From positions 434,001 through 498,000 of the forward strand of contig OY253653.1 in NCBI GenBank assembly GCA_958009055.1: a stretch of DNA of 64,000 nt, in the 5' to 3' direction. Shown here one piece after another: positions 43,099 to 53,094 of the stretch. Within the stretch, counting starts at the first letter, position 1. Every line of letters begins with the position of its first letter. The notes under the pieces were generated by a model. It did no database searches. It saw only the letters and a list, made by a program, of their open reading frames with translations, and was not told the DNA's origin. The DNA is from Choricystis sp. odSpoLacu1. Lineage: Eukaryota; Chlorophyta; Trebouxiophyceae. A program made the position numbers and the translations under genes.

Positions 43099-45417
43099 CT
43101 AAAAACTCTTCAAAAAATCATCAACAGCCAGCCGCGCGTCGCCGTGAGCCACAGCGGCATCATCCTCCGGCACCGCCAGCCTGTCGGCCGACGCTTTGCA
43201 GTCCACCGCGGCCGCGTCGCCTTCGCCGACGATGATCGCGCCGTGCGCAGTCAGCCACGCGGTCGCGGCGGCCGCCGCGGAGGCGGCATCGGGCGCGGGC
43301 GCACACGCGCCATCGTAGCGGGGGGAGGAGCAGCCGGGCAGCGTGCGGGCGGGCGTGGCGTCGGCGGCAGCGGGCGCGGGGCCAAACCCGAGCACCCTCG
43401 CCGCCAGCGCCACCGGCACCCCCGGACGCAGCGCCGCCACCAGCACGCGCAGCGTGTCAAACCTGAGCCCTGGGGCCGCCACATCCATGAGGGCGCACCC
43501 CAGGCGGGGGGCGGTGGCGTACAGGTTGAAGAAGGTGGGCGCGTCGCCGCGTGCGAGGGCTGCACGAACCGCCAGCGCGTGCTTGACGGGTGGCTCCTCC
43601 GCCGCCTTCGCCGCAGCTTCCAGCGTGCGCAACAACGCCAGCCTCTCCCCCGCCGACGTGCGGGCGTGGGCGGCTTGGTAGAGGATGCGGTAGGCCAAAA
43701 ACTCGGCGCCCGTGTCGCCATCCGCTGCCCCTCCCGCGTGCAGCCCCACCAACTGAGCCTGGCACTGGTTGAATTCAGCCGCGTCCCCATACTCCAGGGC
43801 GGCGCGTGCGTGGGCCTCATACACGGCCGCCGTGACGCGGCCGCGCAGCCTCTGCACGGTGCAGTCTTGGCGCAGGCCCTTGAATTGATCGGCCGCATAG
43901 AAATAGGTGACCCCCCGCCCCGCCATCAACCCCACCAACCGCTCCAGCGCGGCCGCCAGCACCGGCTCCGGCCTCACGGTGGCTGGGTCGGGGGGCGCGG
44001 TGAGGCGGAAGTACGATTTTTCGAGGATCGTGGCGGTGCCGCGGACGGCGAGCGCATCCAGGGCAGCATCATCAAGCTCCACATCCCCTTTCTCCGCCAG
44101 CAGGGCTTCGAGGGCGGCGCGGCGGGACACGACGCCGGAGACGCCGGTGCCGCCCGCGTAGGCGGCGGTGGCCGCGCGCCGGCCGCGCGGCCGCGGCGGT
44201 GGCGCGCCGTCTGCTGTGCCCGCGCCGAACCGCCCCGCGCGGCGGGCGCGGCGGGCGGCTTCCACCGGGTCTTGTTTGTAGTCGTCGTCATCACCGCCAT
44301 CATCGTCCCAGCGGGAGGCGCGCTTGCGCTTGCCAGCGGTGGCCGGCGTGTCGCCCACCCTCCCCTTCTTACCTTTCTTACCTTTGGGCGCGGGCGTGCC
44401 AAACGCAGCCGGCAGGTCGTACCCGGGCGGCGGTGGCGGCAGGCGAGGCGGCGGCGGCAGGACAGTGCTGCCCGCAAGCGCGGCCGCGCGGCGGCGCGCG
44501 ACCTCCGCCGCGGCTTGCGCGGCCGCCGACGGCGGGTGCCGCCGCGCGGGAGGCGGCGGGGGTGGCGGCTGCGCGTGCTGGTACCATGCGGTGGGGTGGC
44601 CGGGAGGTTGCCCCATCCGTGCCTGCGGCGGCGGCGGCGGTGGCGCACCTACCGACACGTCGGGCAGCGGCAGTGAATCCCACGCCCGCGTCCACACATC
44701 GCCCTTGGCCTGCGCCTCCGCGATCGTGGCTTTCAGGGCGGCCGCCAGGGCAGGGCGTGCCGATGCGGGGAACGCGGCAAAGGCGCGCTCCACGTAGGAA
44801 CGCAGGGAGGGCGGCCACGAGGCGGAGCCAGGGGCGGCAGAGGGGGCGGCGGGTGCGGGCGCCGCCGCGCGCCGGGGCGGCACCGACACGTAGGCCGGCC
44901 CCCTCGCCCCGCCACCTCGTCCCTGGCTCACGTCCAGCGAGGGCGGCGGCGGGACGGCGTGGTAGGAGGGAGGCACGGTGGTCGCGGCGGCACGCCGCGT
45001 CGCCACACCGCCGCTGTGCTGCTGCGGGTACGCTCCATACCCGCCGCCTGCCGCATACGCAGCATCACCACCATAGCTAGCGCTCGCTGCTGTGTGGGGG
45101 GGGGCGCCACCGTACGCGCCCGCCGGCGCGGCCCACGCACTCTGCGCGGGCGGCGCGGCTGCAACAGGGGCGGCCGCCGCCGCTGCTTGCCGGCGGTAGT
45201 ACTCATCCCAGGCGGCTTTGTGGTCCTGTGTGCGGATGGAAGCAGGAGGGGAGGCGTGAGTGTTTTAGAGGTCCATGCAAAACACGCGGTTTTCGCTGCC
45301 CCCTCCTCCCTCCTCTCTCCCCCGGTGAGTTGTCCAACTCACATGTGCACCCGCCTCGCCGCGAGACGCGAAGTACTGGGCCCACGCCGCCGAATAGTCG
45401 GCCGGCGGCTCCGCCAT
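43099..45417 (-). CDS. SAC3/GANP-domain protein, LENG8/THP3 type
   Basis: Nuclear mRNA-processing factor of 733 aa. Intron 45226-45342. The N-terminus has two WW-like repeats, SAAWAQYFASRG and AAWDEYYRRQ, followed by a Gln/Pro/Tyr-rich disordered region. Central basic motifs (GKKGKKGR, GKRKRASRWDDD) suggest nuclear localisation. The C-terminal SAC3/GANP domain contains DQFKGLRQDCTVQRLRGRVT, VYEAHARAALEYGDAAEFNQ and LAYRILYQAAHA. This combination is LENG8/THP3 rather than SAC3 itself. The gene is divergent from the VHS gene with a long 608-bp gap. Confidence 0.9.
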
Positions 45418-46025
45418 GGGCGAGAACGGCGCGAGAGCACGACCCCGAAACGAAAAAGCTTTTCGTTTCCGTTTTGTGTTGGCTCTCACTCTCTCTGCTC
45501 TCGAGTGGGGCGTTCTCTCCCGCGTCTCCACGCAAAAATCCGCACAACTAACTGTGCACGCACGCACACACACCCTGCTGCGACACGCGTGGGTGTGGCT
45601 TTGGCTTTTGTTCGTCTGCAGCACGGTGAGGCAATGGAGAGAAAGCGCTGCATGCTCTCCATACCCCCACACGGCACGGCAGCGCGTGCCCCGCGTCCAC
45701 CTAGCTCGGCCTTGGATTGTGCTGCGTGCCCAATGCGGGCCGGGCGGGACAGAGGCGGCCGCGTTGGGGAGCTGGGGAGAGAGAGGCAGCACCGCTGCGA
45801 AACGCCTAGTTCCCCTTTTCGCGCGCCGATGCGCTGTGCCGCACACACCGCCGCCACGCTCGGCCACCCGCCACCGGTGTGTTGCCTGGCTCAACCGAGG
45901 TCGTGTGGATGTGGTAATGGCTGGTAATTGCGGCGGGCGAGGGGTGCGCAGCCAAAACAAAACCACAAAACGCCAACCGACCCCTCGCACTTGCTTTCCC
46001 CCCCACACATACAGCCCCTCACACC
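45418..46025. other. Divergent intergenic region, no gene seen
   Basis: 608 bp between the THP3-type and VHS gene starts. Short CA tracts and ORF fragments only; assigned as promoter and leader sequence by position. An unseen 5' exon of the VHS gene is possible. Confidence 0.45.
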
Positions 46026-47213
46026 ATGTCCGCCGTCTGGCCCGCCCTGCGCCCCGCCAAGCCAGGCTTCTTTGGGTCCGACATCGTGTCCCTGTGCCGG
46101 GCGGCGACCCAGAAAGAGTTGACAGGGCCTGATGTCGAACTCAACGCCGACGTCGTCGCGTCCGTCAAAAAGGGGCGCGCCTCCCCCGAGGCCGCCGCTG
46201 ACGCCCTCATCGGCCGCCTGGCCCAGCGCAACCCGCACAAGCAGTGGCTGGCGGTGGAACTGGTGAAATGTGTGCTGGAGGGGGCGCCCGACGCGACGCG
46301 CGGCGTGCGCGACCGCGTGCTGGCCGAGGTGGAGGCGATCGCGTCGTCCCCCATGAACCGGTATGGGTCTGATTTGAAGGCTCAGCAGGCTGCCAAAGCG
46401 GCTGCATTCAAACTCGTGTCCAGCATGGCCAACGGGGGTGGCGGTGGCGCGGGCGGCGTCGGCGACCCGTCGCCACGCAGCGTGGGCCCCCGCGGCACCA
46501 ACCCCGCCCAAGCCCGCAAACGCATTGTGCCCAAGGACGAGGATGGCAAGGCCGATGGTGGTGCCGCCACCCCCACCCCCGCCGCGACGCCCACCCTGAC
46601 CGGGCGCGCGGGGCGCTGGCAGCGCGTCGTGGACGCCGCCGCCGCTGGGGACACGGCGGGGCGCAAGTATGTGGCCTCGCTGCAGGGCGCGTTGACGACG
46701 TATGCAGGGGCAGCGGCGAAAGGCGATGCTGGTGGTGCTGCGTCGGCTGCCGCCGACGCCGACAGGCTCGCGCGCGAGATGCGCCTCTTTGGCGGCGCGA
46801 TGGCCAAAGTACTCACCCAGATGGCCACCTTTGACGGGCCGGATGCGGAGGCCCTCACCGCGCGCTGCCTGGCGTGCGTGGACACCGCGTCCGCCGCGCT
46901 GGCGTTGCGGGACCTTGTGCTGCCGCCCCTGGTGGTGAGTGATGATGAAGAGGCAGAGGCCGCAGTCGAGGCCGCACCCGCGCCGCCGCCGCCGCCAGCG
47001 CAGCCTGCTGCTGGCGCCGTGCCGCCGCCCCTGCTGCGGTCGGTGTCCGACCTGGCGGCCGCGCTGGACGAGGCTGCCGTGCTGACGCCGACCGCGGCGG
47101 CCGCCGCCAACAACCCGTTTGCGCCCTGGGCGGCGGTGGAGAGGATGGCCAGCGGGGGGGACCCGTTTGCGCCGGCGCCGGTGGTGAAGCAGCAGAATGA
47201 TTTGCTGTCGTGA
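46026..47213 (+). CDS. VHS-domain trafficking adaptor (TOM1-like/TOL)
   Basis: Ubiquitin-cargo adaptor of 395 aa, intronless. The N-terminal VHS domain has VELNADVVASVKKGRASPEA, ALIGRLAQRNPHKQWLAVEL and VKCVLEGAPD. A linker leads to a helical GAT-like region (about residues 195-300). The C-terminus carries NPF (NNPFAPW) and DPF (GDPFAP) peptides, known to bind EH domains and AP-2. In green lineages TOL proteins take the ESCRT-0 role. There is no FYVE domain, so it is not HRS. Confidence 0.88.
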   Translation: MSAVWPALRPAKPGFFGSDIVSLCRAATQKELTGPDVELNADVVASVKKGRASPEAAADALIGRLAQRNPHKQWLAVELVKCVLEGAPDATRGVRDRVLAEVEAIASSPMNRYGSDLKAQQAAKAAAFKLVSSMANGGGGGAGGVGDPSPRSVGPRGTNPAQARKRIVPKDEDGKADGGAATPTPAATPTLTGRAGRWQRVVDAAAAGDTAGRKYVASLQGALTTYAGAAAKGDAGGAASAAADADRLAREMRLFGGAMAKVLTQMATFDGPDAEALTARCLACVDTASAALALRDLVLPPLVVSDDEEAEAAVEAAPAPPPPPAQPAAGAVPPPLLRSVSDLAAALDEAAVLTPTAAAAANNPFAPWAAVERMASGGDPFAPAPVVKQQNDLLS

Positions 47214-47449
47214 TGTGAGGAAAGGGTGGAGGCTGATTATCCAACAAAAAAGAAAACTTTGATTTGAACCTTGTGTTTTTCGAGCGGACAACTCATTTTC
47301 TTTGTGTTTTGAGCGTGTGTGCGTGAGGGAAAACCAAACTATAATGCCATGAGATATGCCCGCCTCTGTGCGGGAGAGACGATCAAAACGAGAAAAGAGG
47401 GTCGGGCCCCGCAAAAACACTCTCACCCTTATCTCTTGACGGCGCGACA

Positions 47450-47833
47450 ATGCAGCGCGCCATCTCCGCCCCCTCTCGGCCGCTCGCCCCACGCCCCCGC
47501 CGCGTGGCGGTGGCGTCTCGCCCCGTGGTCACAGTGGCGGCGGCCCGGTCGCCGGCCGCCTCAATCGCCCCCGCGGCCGCGCTCACCGCGCTCACCCCGC
47601 TGCTGACCGCGGCTGCCGCGTTTGCGGCCGACGCCCCCGCTGCGGCCGCCCCCTCCATCAACCCGTTTGAGATCGTGCTGGCCCTGTCGCCTGCGATCTT
47701 CTACGGCCTGTTGACCGCGGTGCGCAAGGTCAACCCCAGTGTCAAAATTTCAGACCTGTTGTTTGCGTTGGCGGGGACGGTCATTTTCGCTAACATTGTT
47801 TCGATCCTGGTGTTTAAAAAGCGCATCTACTGA
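47450..47833 (+). CDS. Small organelle membrane protein, thylakoid-type leader
   Basis: 127 aa, intronless. The first 50 residues are Ala/Arg/Pro/Val-rich (MQRAISAPSRPLAPRPRR), a chloroplast transit peptide; AAAAFAADAPA resembles a thylakoid processing site. The mature part has two predicted membrane helices, INPFEIVLALSPAIFYGLL and LLFALAGTVIFANIVSILVF, separated by RKVNPSVKISD and ending KKRIY. I do not recognise the family. A degenerate copy of its last 13 codons lies just after its stop. Confidence 0.75.
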   Translation: MQRAISAPSRPLAPRPRRVAVASRPVVTVAAARSPAASIAPAAALTALTPLLTAAAAFAADAPAAAAPSINPFEIVLALSPAIFYGLLTAVRKVNPSVKISDLLFALAGTVIFANIVSILVFKKRIY

Positions 47834-47839
47834 GAGAGG

Positions 47840-47881
47840 GACATCGTGTCCATCCTGGTGTTCAAGAGGCGCACCCACTGA
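47840..47881 (+). repeat. In-frame duplicated tail of the preceding gene
   Basis: Forty-two nt encoding DIVSILVFKRRTH and a stop, against NIVSILVFKKRIY and a stop at 47792-47833. The copy is in the same frame, 48 nt downstream, with only GAGAGG between the first stop and the copy. Most differences are synonymous or conservative. Confidence 0.9.
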
Positions 47882-48030
47882 GGGGGTGGTGGTGATGGAT
47901 GACGGGGTTTTTTGTGTGTGCGGATGAAAAAAAAAAAAGCACGCGCACACCGGTTTCCTTCTCTCGTGTGTTTCACCGCAGCCACAATCTCTCACTGTGC
48001 ATCAACTATCGTTGCTACACACACACTCTC

Positions 48031-49058
48031 ATGCTGCGCGCCGCCGCCGTGCCGCCGCGTCCGCGGTGTGTGAAAATGCTGCTGCCACGTGCGCCGCTGT
48101 CCACGCGGCGAGTGGGGCGCACGAGGTGAGGAGGCACGGCGTACGTGTTGTCGAGCTGCAATGCACGTTGACTAGAGGAGGAGCGGCAGGACAAACGGGC
48201 CGCGTGGGCGCGGCCAGCACTGGCGGCGGCCAATGTGAATGGCTGGCGCCGCACCCGGCCCGCCTCCCCGCCACCACTTCCCCACCACTCACAAACACAC
48301 ACACACACACAACCTCACACAGAGCCTTTGACCGCGACACCGCGCGCCGCGTCCCCCCCCCGCCCGGCCCCCCGCCCCTGACCGACGCACCGCCGCCACC
48401 GCCGCCCCCACCACCACTCACCAACGACGCCTCCTTCTTCTCCTCGGGCGGGCGCTGGGTCGTGGGTGGCGCCCTCGCCCTCGTCGCGTGGTGGGCGTCA
48501 ATTGCGTTGCAAGCGCCTGTGCTGCGCTCCGGCCTGGATGGCTACGAATATGTCACCACTGCCGGCGGCGCCACCGTCCTCTTCGCCCAGGACGAAGCCG
48601 GCCGCACCTTCCTCGTGGACGGCGCAGGCGACCTGTACTATGATTCGGGGGATGATGCCATCGGATGGTACATCGTGGACCCCAGGGGGACCGTGTTCAA
48701 CCTGTACTTCGACAACGGGGCCCCCGCCCGCCGCCGCGTCGGCACCATGGACGACCTGCGCACCGTGGATGCGGCTGCGTTGGCGGGTATTCCTGTGGAC
48801 GAGCTGCGCGCGGCGGGCGTGGCGGCGGGAGGGAGGATCACCGGGTTTTTGAGCGACGACGGAATCCCGCTCCCCCCCAACGCGCCGCTGGGCACCTCCC
48901 CCGACGGCACCCCCGTCGGCCCGCCCGTGCTGGAGGAGGATGTCATCCTGGTGGGGAAGAAGGGGTTGAGCGGGAAGGCGAGGAAAGGGGACGCGCTGGA
49001 CGCGCTGGCGGGCGCGGCGACGAAAGCGCGCGCGGCGGCAGAGGGAAAACGCGGGTGA
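48031..49058 (+). CDS. Organelle-type membrane protein of unknown function
   Basis: 276 aa in two exons (intron 48126-48322). Exon 1 encodes a basic leader (MLRAAAVPPRPRCVKMLLPR) consistent with plastid or mitochondrial targeting. Exon 2 has a Pro-rich segment, one membrane helix (WVVGGALALVAWWASIAL) and a globular part with repeated aromatic-Gly motifs: GYEYVTTAGGATVLFAQDEA, FLVDGAGDLYYDSGDD, WYIVDPRGTVFNLYFDNG. The C-terminus is acidic then basic. I recognise no family. The well-defined splice and mixed composition argue it is real. Confidence 0.68.
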
Positions 49059-49207
49059 TGAATCGCGACGCTGCTCCTTCTTTTCACGCACGACACACGA
49101 CACACTGCTTTTGATTCTTTGATCCCCGACGACTTTTTAAATGAAAGAATACGAACCCACACACTTGACACGAAACAAAAACAAAAACCCCTCCCTCCCC
49201 CCTCCCT

Positions 49208-51133
49208 TCACGGTGGCGCCGCAAACGGCAGGCTGGGCGCCACCCCCGACGCCCTCGTGCCCAACGGCCGCACATCCTCCAGGTCGCCCGCCCGGATGAA
49301 GTCGGCCCACCTGCGGGGGAGGAGGTCGGCCAGTGCGACGGCTTCCGCGCCGCCAGACAGGGCGGCGTCCAGTGCCGCCACCTCATACAGCAGGTCCCTC
49401 GCTGCAGCCGCCGCCTTGTCCAGGCGGGGGGCCAGGGCGGCGTCCAGGGCGGCGGCATCGTCGGGGGTGAGCCAGAGGGACGAGGGAGGGGGGGGGGGGC
49501 GCGGAGTCACTGCCGCCGCGCGCGGTCGACGCGGCGGCCTGCAGACTCGCCAGCCTCCCCTCCAGCACGGACCGCAGGGAGACGACGTCGGCCGCGACGT
49601 CGGGCAGGGCGGCGGGGCGGGAGGAGGCGCCGATGCAGGCGCGGCCTGCGTGGAAGAGGGTGGGTGGGTGAGGGTGGTCGCCGAGTGTGGCCCCCCACTC
49701 CCCTGTTTAACTTCCTCCCAAACCCTACTCACCAAACATGCCGGCAAACAGGTACGACGCCTGTCCCACGCCATCATCGTCCGCCAGGGATGCCACGACC
49801 CAGTCGCGCACGCGGGCGGCCTCCCCCGGGCGCGACCACAGCACGTGCTGCAGCAGCAGGCAGTCCCGCCGGGAGACGGCCGACCTGCCATCCGCCCATG
49901 CCGCGGTGCGCAGCAGGGCCACCGCTTTCAGCAGGCGGCGGTCGGACACGTAGACGGGGGGTTCGCACTTGTCTTGCAGGAAGGACCGCAGGTCGGACAG
50001 CAGGGCGAGGACATCGTCTGGGACGGCGACGGTGGAGGCGCCCGCGGAGGCGGCGTCCAGGTCGTCCGTCGTCAGGGCATCAGGGGAGGAGGAAGAGGAG
50101 GCGCCACCATCGCCACTTGAGCCCAGCGCGCCGCGCAGCAGCGCGCCGAGCCCATCCGCGCTCACTTGGGCCACCTCCCGCCGCACCAGGAACCGGTCGT
50201 ACAGCGCGTCCAGCTCCTCAGACTCGGGCAGCTCGTTGGACGCGCCCACCAGGCAGGCCAGGGGGACGGGGGACCGGTCGGCGCCGTTGTCAAACGCGCG
50301 CTCGTTCAACAGCGTCAAAAGCGAGTTCAGAATGGCGGACGACGCTTTGAACACTTCATCCACAAAGGCGACCGTGGCTGTGGGCAGGTAGCCGTCCGTC
50401 TGCCTGACGTACTGGTCGGCTTCGAGGGCGCGCATGGAGAGGGGGCCAAAGAGTTCCTCCGGCACGGAGAAGCGGGTGAGGAGGCGCTCAAAATAGCGGC
50501 CCCCCTCCACCACGCCCGCCAGCCTGCGCGCCAGCTCTGATTTGGCTGTGCCGGGCGGGCCGACGAACAGGATGTGTTCTTTCGCGAGGCAGGCGAGCAG
50601 CAGGAGGCGGGCCTCCGTGTCGCGCTCGACCAGGCCGGAGGACACGCGGGTGAGCGTGGCCGCCAACCGCGCGCGCAGCGCGGGCGGCGCGCCGGTGGAT
50701 GCAGCGGCAGACGCGGACGCTGGCGATGATGAGGACGGCGCTGCTGACGCTGCGCGCGCCAGGGACGCTTCAAAGCGGGCGGTCGCGTCGGCGCGCAGGG
50801 CGTCGACCTGTATGGAGGAAAAGGGAGGAAACGGGGGGGGGTCAAAAAAAGGCAGTCGTTTTCGCTCTCCAGCCTCCTCGATTCCCCATCGGCTGCGCAG
50901 TTGTGGTGCCTGCCAAACATTTCTCCTTGCTCCTTGCTCCCTGGAACGACCGCCACGCCCAACGCACGCACCTTGGCCTTCAAGTCGGCGTCGCGCGCTG
51001 CGAACGCGGCGGCCGCGGCGTCGCCGGACGGCGTGGCCCGCGGGGGGTGGGGAGGGCGACGTGTGGATGGTGGGGCGGTGCGCGGACCACGCGCCGCCCG
51101 GGCGGCCGGGCGCGGGGGCGGACGGAACAGCAT
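49208..51133 (-). CDS. MoxR/RavA-family AAA+ ATPase, frame break in last exon
   Basis: AAA+ chaperone of bacterial MoxR type, 557 aa, three exons (introns 50808-50971 and 49646-49732). The N-terminal 40 residues are Arg/Pro-rich, a likely transit peptide. Walker A is ILFVGPPGTAKSELARRLAG, Walker B TVAFVDEVFKAS, sensor region LVGASNELPESEELDALYDR, then a winged-helix part SDRRLLKAVALLRTAAWADG. The last exon runs CIGASSRPAALPDVAADVVS into a C12 tract (G12, 49488-49499); eleven C restore SSLWLTPDDAAALDAALAPR to the stop at 49208. Spliceosomal introns rule out bacterial contamination. It is divergent from CSK. Confidence 0.88.
49488..49499. repeat. G12/C12 homopolymer at the MoxR frame break
   Basis: Twelve G on the plus strand in the last MoxR exon. 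Eleven give a continuous reading frame on the minus strand. Confidence 0.85.
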
Positions 51134-51267
51134 AACGAAATCGAGCAAAAGAAAAAAAATAATCAAGCCTCTCGCGCGCCACTCTAACACACACGCGCGT
51201 TGAAAAACGACCACAAAGCCGCGCGTTGCATCCCTCGCCCCCGCGCGCTCCCGCCCGCACAGCCACC
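51134..51267. promoter_or_regulatory. Bidirectional promoter between MoxR and CSK
   Basis: 134 bp between divergent start codons, no ORF. Inferred from layout. Confidence 0.45.
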
Positions 51268-52946
51268 ATGCGGAGCGGGCGCCTGGACGTCGTCAACGAC
51301 GCGCGCACGGCCGCCCTTGTCGGGCGGCGGGCACCCAGCGCGCTCCACTCGACACGCAGCGCTGGCACTCGCACGCCACGCGCCGACCGGGCCCCCCCCG
51401 CCGCCGCTGTGCGCACCGCACCGCCCACCCCTCCCACCCTGGTCGACATCGACGTCGACACAGGCTCGTCTCCTGACTTTGTGCGGTTGGCGTCGTCGGT
51501 GATTGCGCTGCTGCCGACGCTGTTGGCGGGCGCTGCTGCAAGCGACCCGTCGCGCCGCGTCGCGCCGCCCACCGCCCGCGCCGCCGTCTACGCCCGCACC
51601 CCCTCCTCCCTGGCGGATGGACGCCTAGTGCTGACCAGGGTGGCGGCCAGTGGCGGCGACGACGGAGGCGCCACCGCCGCAGCCCCCCCGGACGGCGTGC
51701 TGTCCCTCGACGGCGCAGACGCGGCCGCAGAGGACTGGTTGACCCGGCAAGCCGTCGTCCCCCTGCCCGATGGAGGCGGTCTCGTCCTCCCCCTGAGCAC
51801 GGGCCGGTTCTTGGTGGGGTTGTTGGTGGTGGAGCTGGATGCACCGGCTGATGAAAACGACTCTGCGTCATCATCTTCCTCCTCCCTCCCCCCACCCCCC
51901 TACACGCCCACCCCCGCCGACGCCGCCGCCCTGCGCGGTGCCGCCTCCGTGCTGGCCTCCGCCGCCGCCCTGGACGCGCGCGTCGCGCTGGACGCCGCGG
52001 ACGCGGGCGCGCGGCGCGCGCGCGCGCAGCGGCGCTGGTCGAGTCGGCGCGAGGCCCCCTGGCCGCCCTCCGCACCTTCTCCGCCATGCTGGCCCCCCGC
52101 GCCGCGGCGGCGGGCGCGGTGGAGGCCGACCTGGCGGCCGGGATCGCGACCCAGGGGGACGCGTTGGCTAGCGTGATGAGCGCGCTCGCCAGTGCGCTGC
52201 ACCCACCCGTGCTGCCGCCGCGTGGCGGCGCGGCCGCCGCGCGCGCCACCTCCCCCTTCCTGGAGCTGCCGCCGTCGGCATCAGTGACCCCCCCGCGCGC
52301 GCTGCCCGCGCCCGGGCCGCCGCGCCCCTCCCAACGGGGCGGCGGCGGGGGCGAGTGCGACGCGGGCGCGGTCGCGGCGGCCGCGCTCGCGGAAGCCGCC
52401 CCCAGCGCCGCCGCGCTGGGGGTCGCCCTGGACCTGGACTCAGGCAGCGATGGTGAAGAGGATGCTAGTGGCTCTACCCTCACCAAACCGCGCGCGCGGC
52501 CGCCGCGCGCGGGCGTTCCGCGGGCTGCCCTGGCCACGACGCTCGGGGACGCTGTCGACTCGGCACTCCAACGGTGCGCGCGCGGGGGGAGAGTCGAGGT
52601 GCGCGTGCGCCCTGCGCCCGGAGGCGCCGTCCTCGTGGACGTGATCGACTCGGGCGCGGGGATGGCGGGCGCGCTCGCAGCGCGCCTGCGCGCGGCGCGC
52701 GGCAACGACGGCGGAGAGCCGGACGCCACCCCCCCACCCACCCCGCCCGACGCCCCGCCCACCTCCCCCAACGTGGCCACCGTCATGGAGCGCCTGGCGG
52801 CCGGCCTGCCCGCGGGGTCGTGGGCGGCCGCCCTGGCGGCCGCCACGCGCGCCGCCAACGCGGCGGGCGGGCGGGTGACCGTCGTCGCGGCCGACGGGGG
52901 CGGCACGCGCGCGCGCGTGTGGCTTCCGCCGCCGCCGCGGGCTTGA
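51268..52946 (+). CDS. CSK: Chloroplast sensor kinase (CSK), modified two-component kinase, frame break
   Basis: Plastid redox-sensing histidine-kinase relative of cyanobacterial Hik2, about 558 aa. After a transit-like leader, the GAF-type sensor domain has ARTPSSLADGRLVLTRVA, EDWLTRQAVVPLPDGGGLVL and STGRFLVGLLVVELDAP. The dimerisation helix is VESARGPLAALRTFSAMLAP, which matches the Hik2/CSK PLTALRTF block but has Glu where the phospho-histidine should be, as in plants. The ATPase domain has a recognisable G1 box DSGAGM, while the N box is degenerate. The frame changes in the CG run 52015-52027; removing one CG unit joins the two halves. Stop at 52944. Confidence 0.82.
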
Positions 52947-53094
52947 AAGAATGGCTTGTGAGCGTGCTTTGTGTACCACTAGACCATCTGTGTTATGGCG
53001 GGGGGGGGGGGGAGCACTTGAGTTTTCTATGTTTTGCATAATTTTAACCGCGTTGATGTCTTTCATTTTTGTCCATCCCACACTCTCTCTCTCC

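Noticed and set aside
49208..51133. Bacterial contamination suggested by the MoxR gene
   Set aside because: The gene has two GT-AG introns in phase and the same composition as its neighbours.
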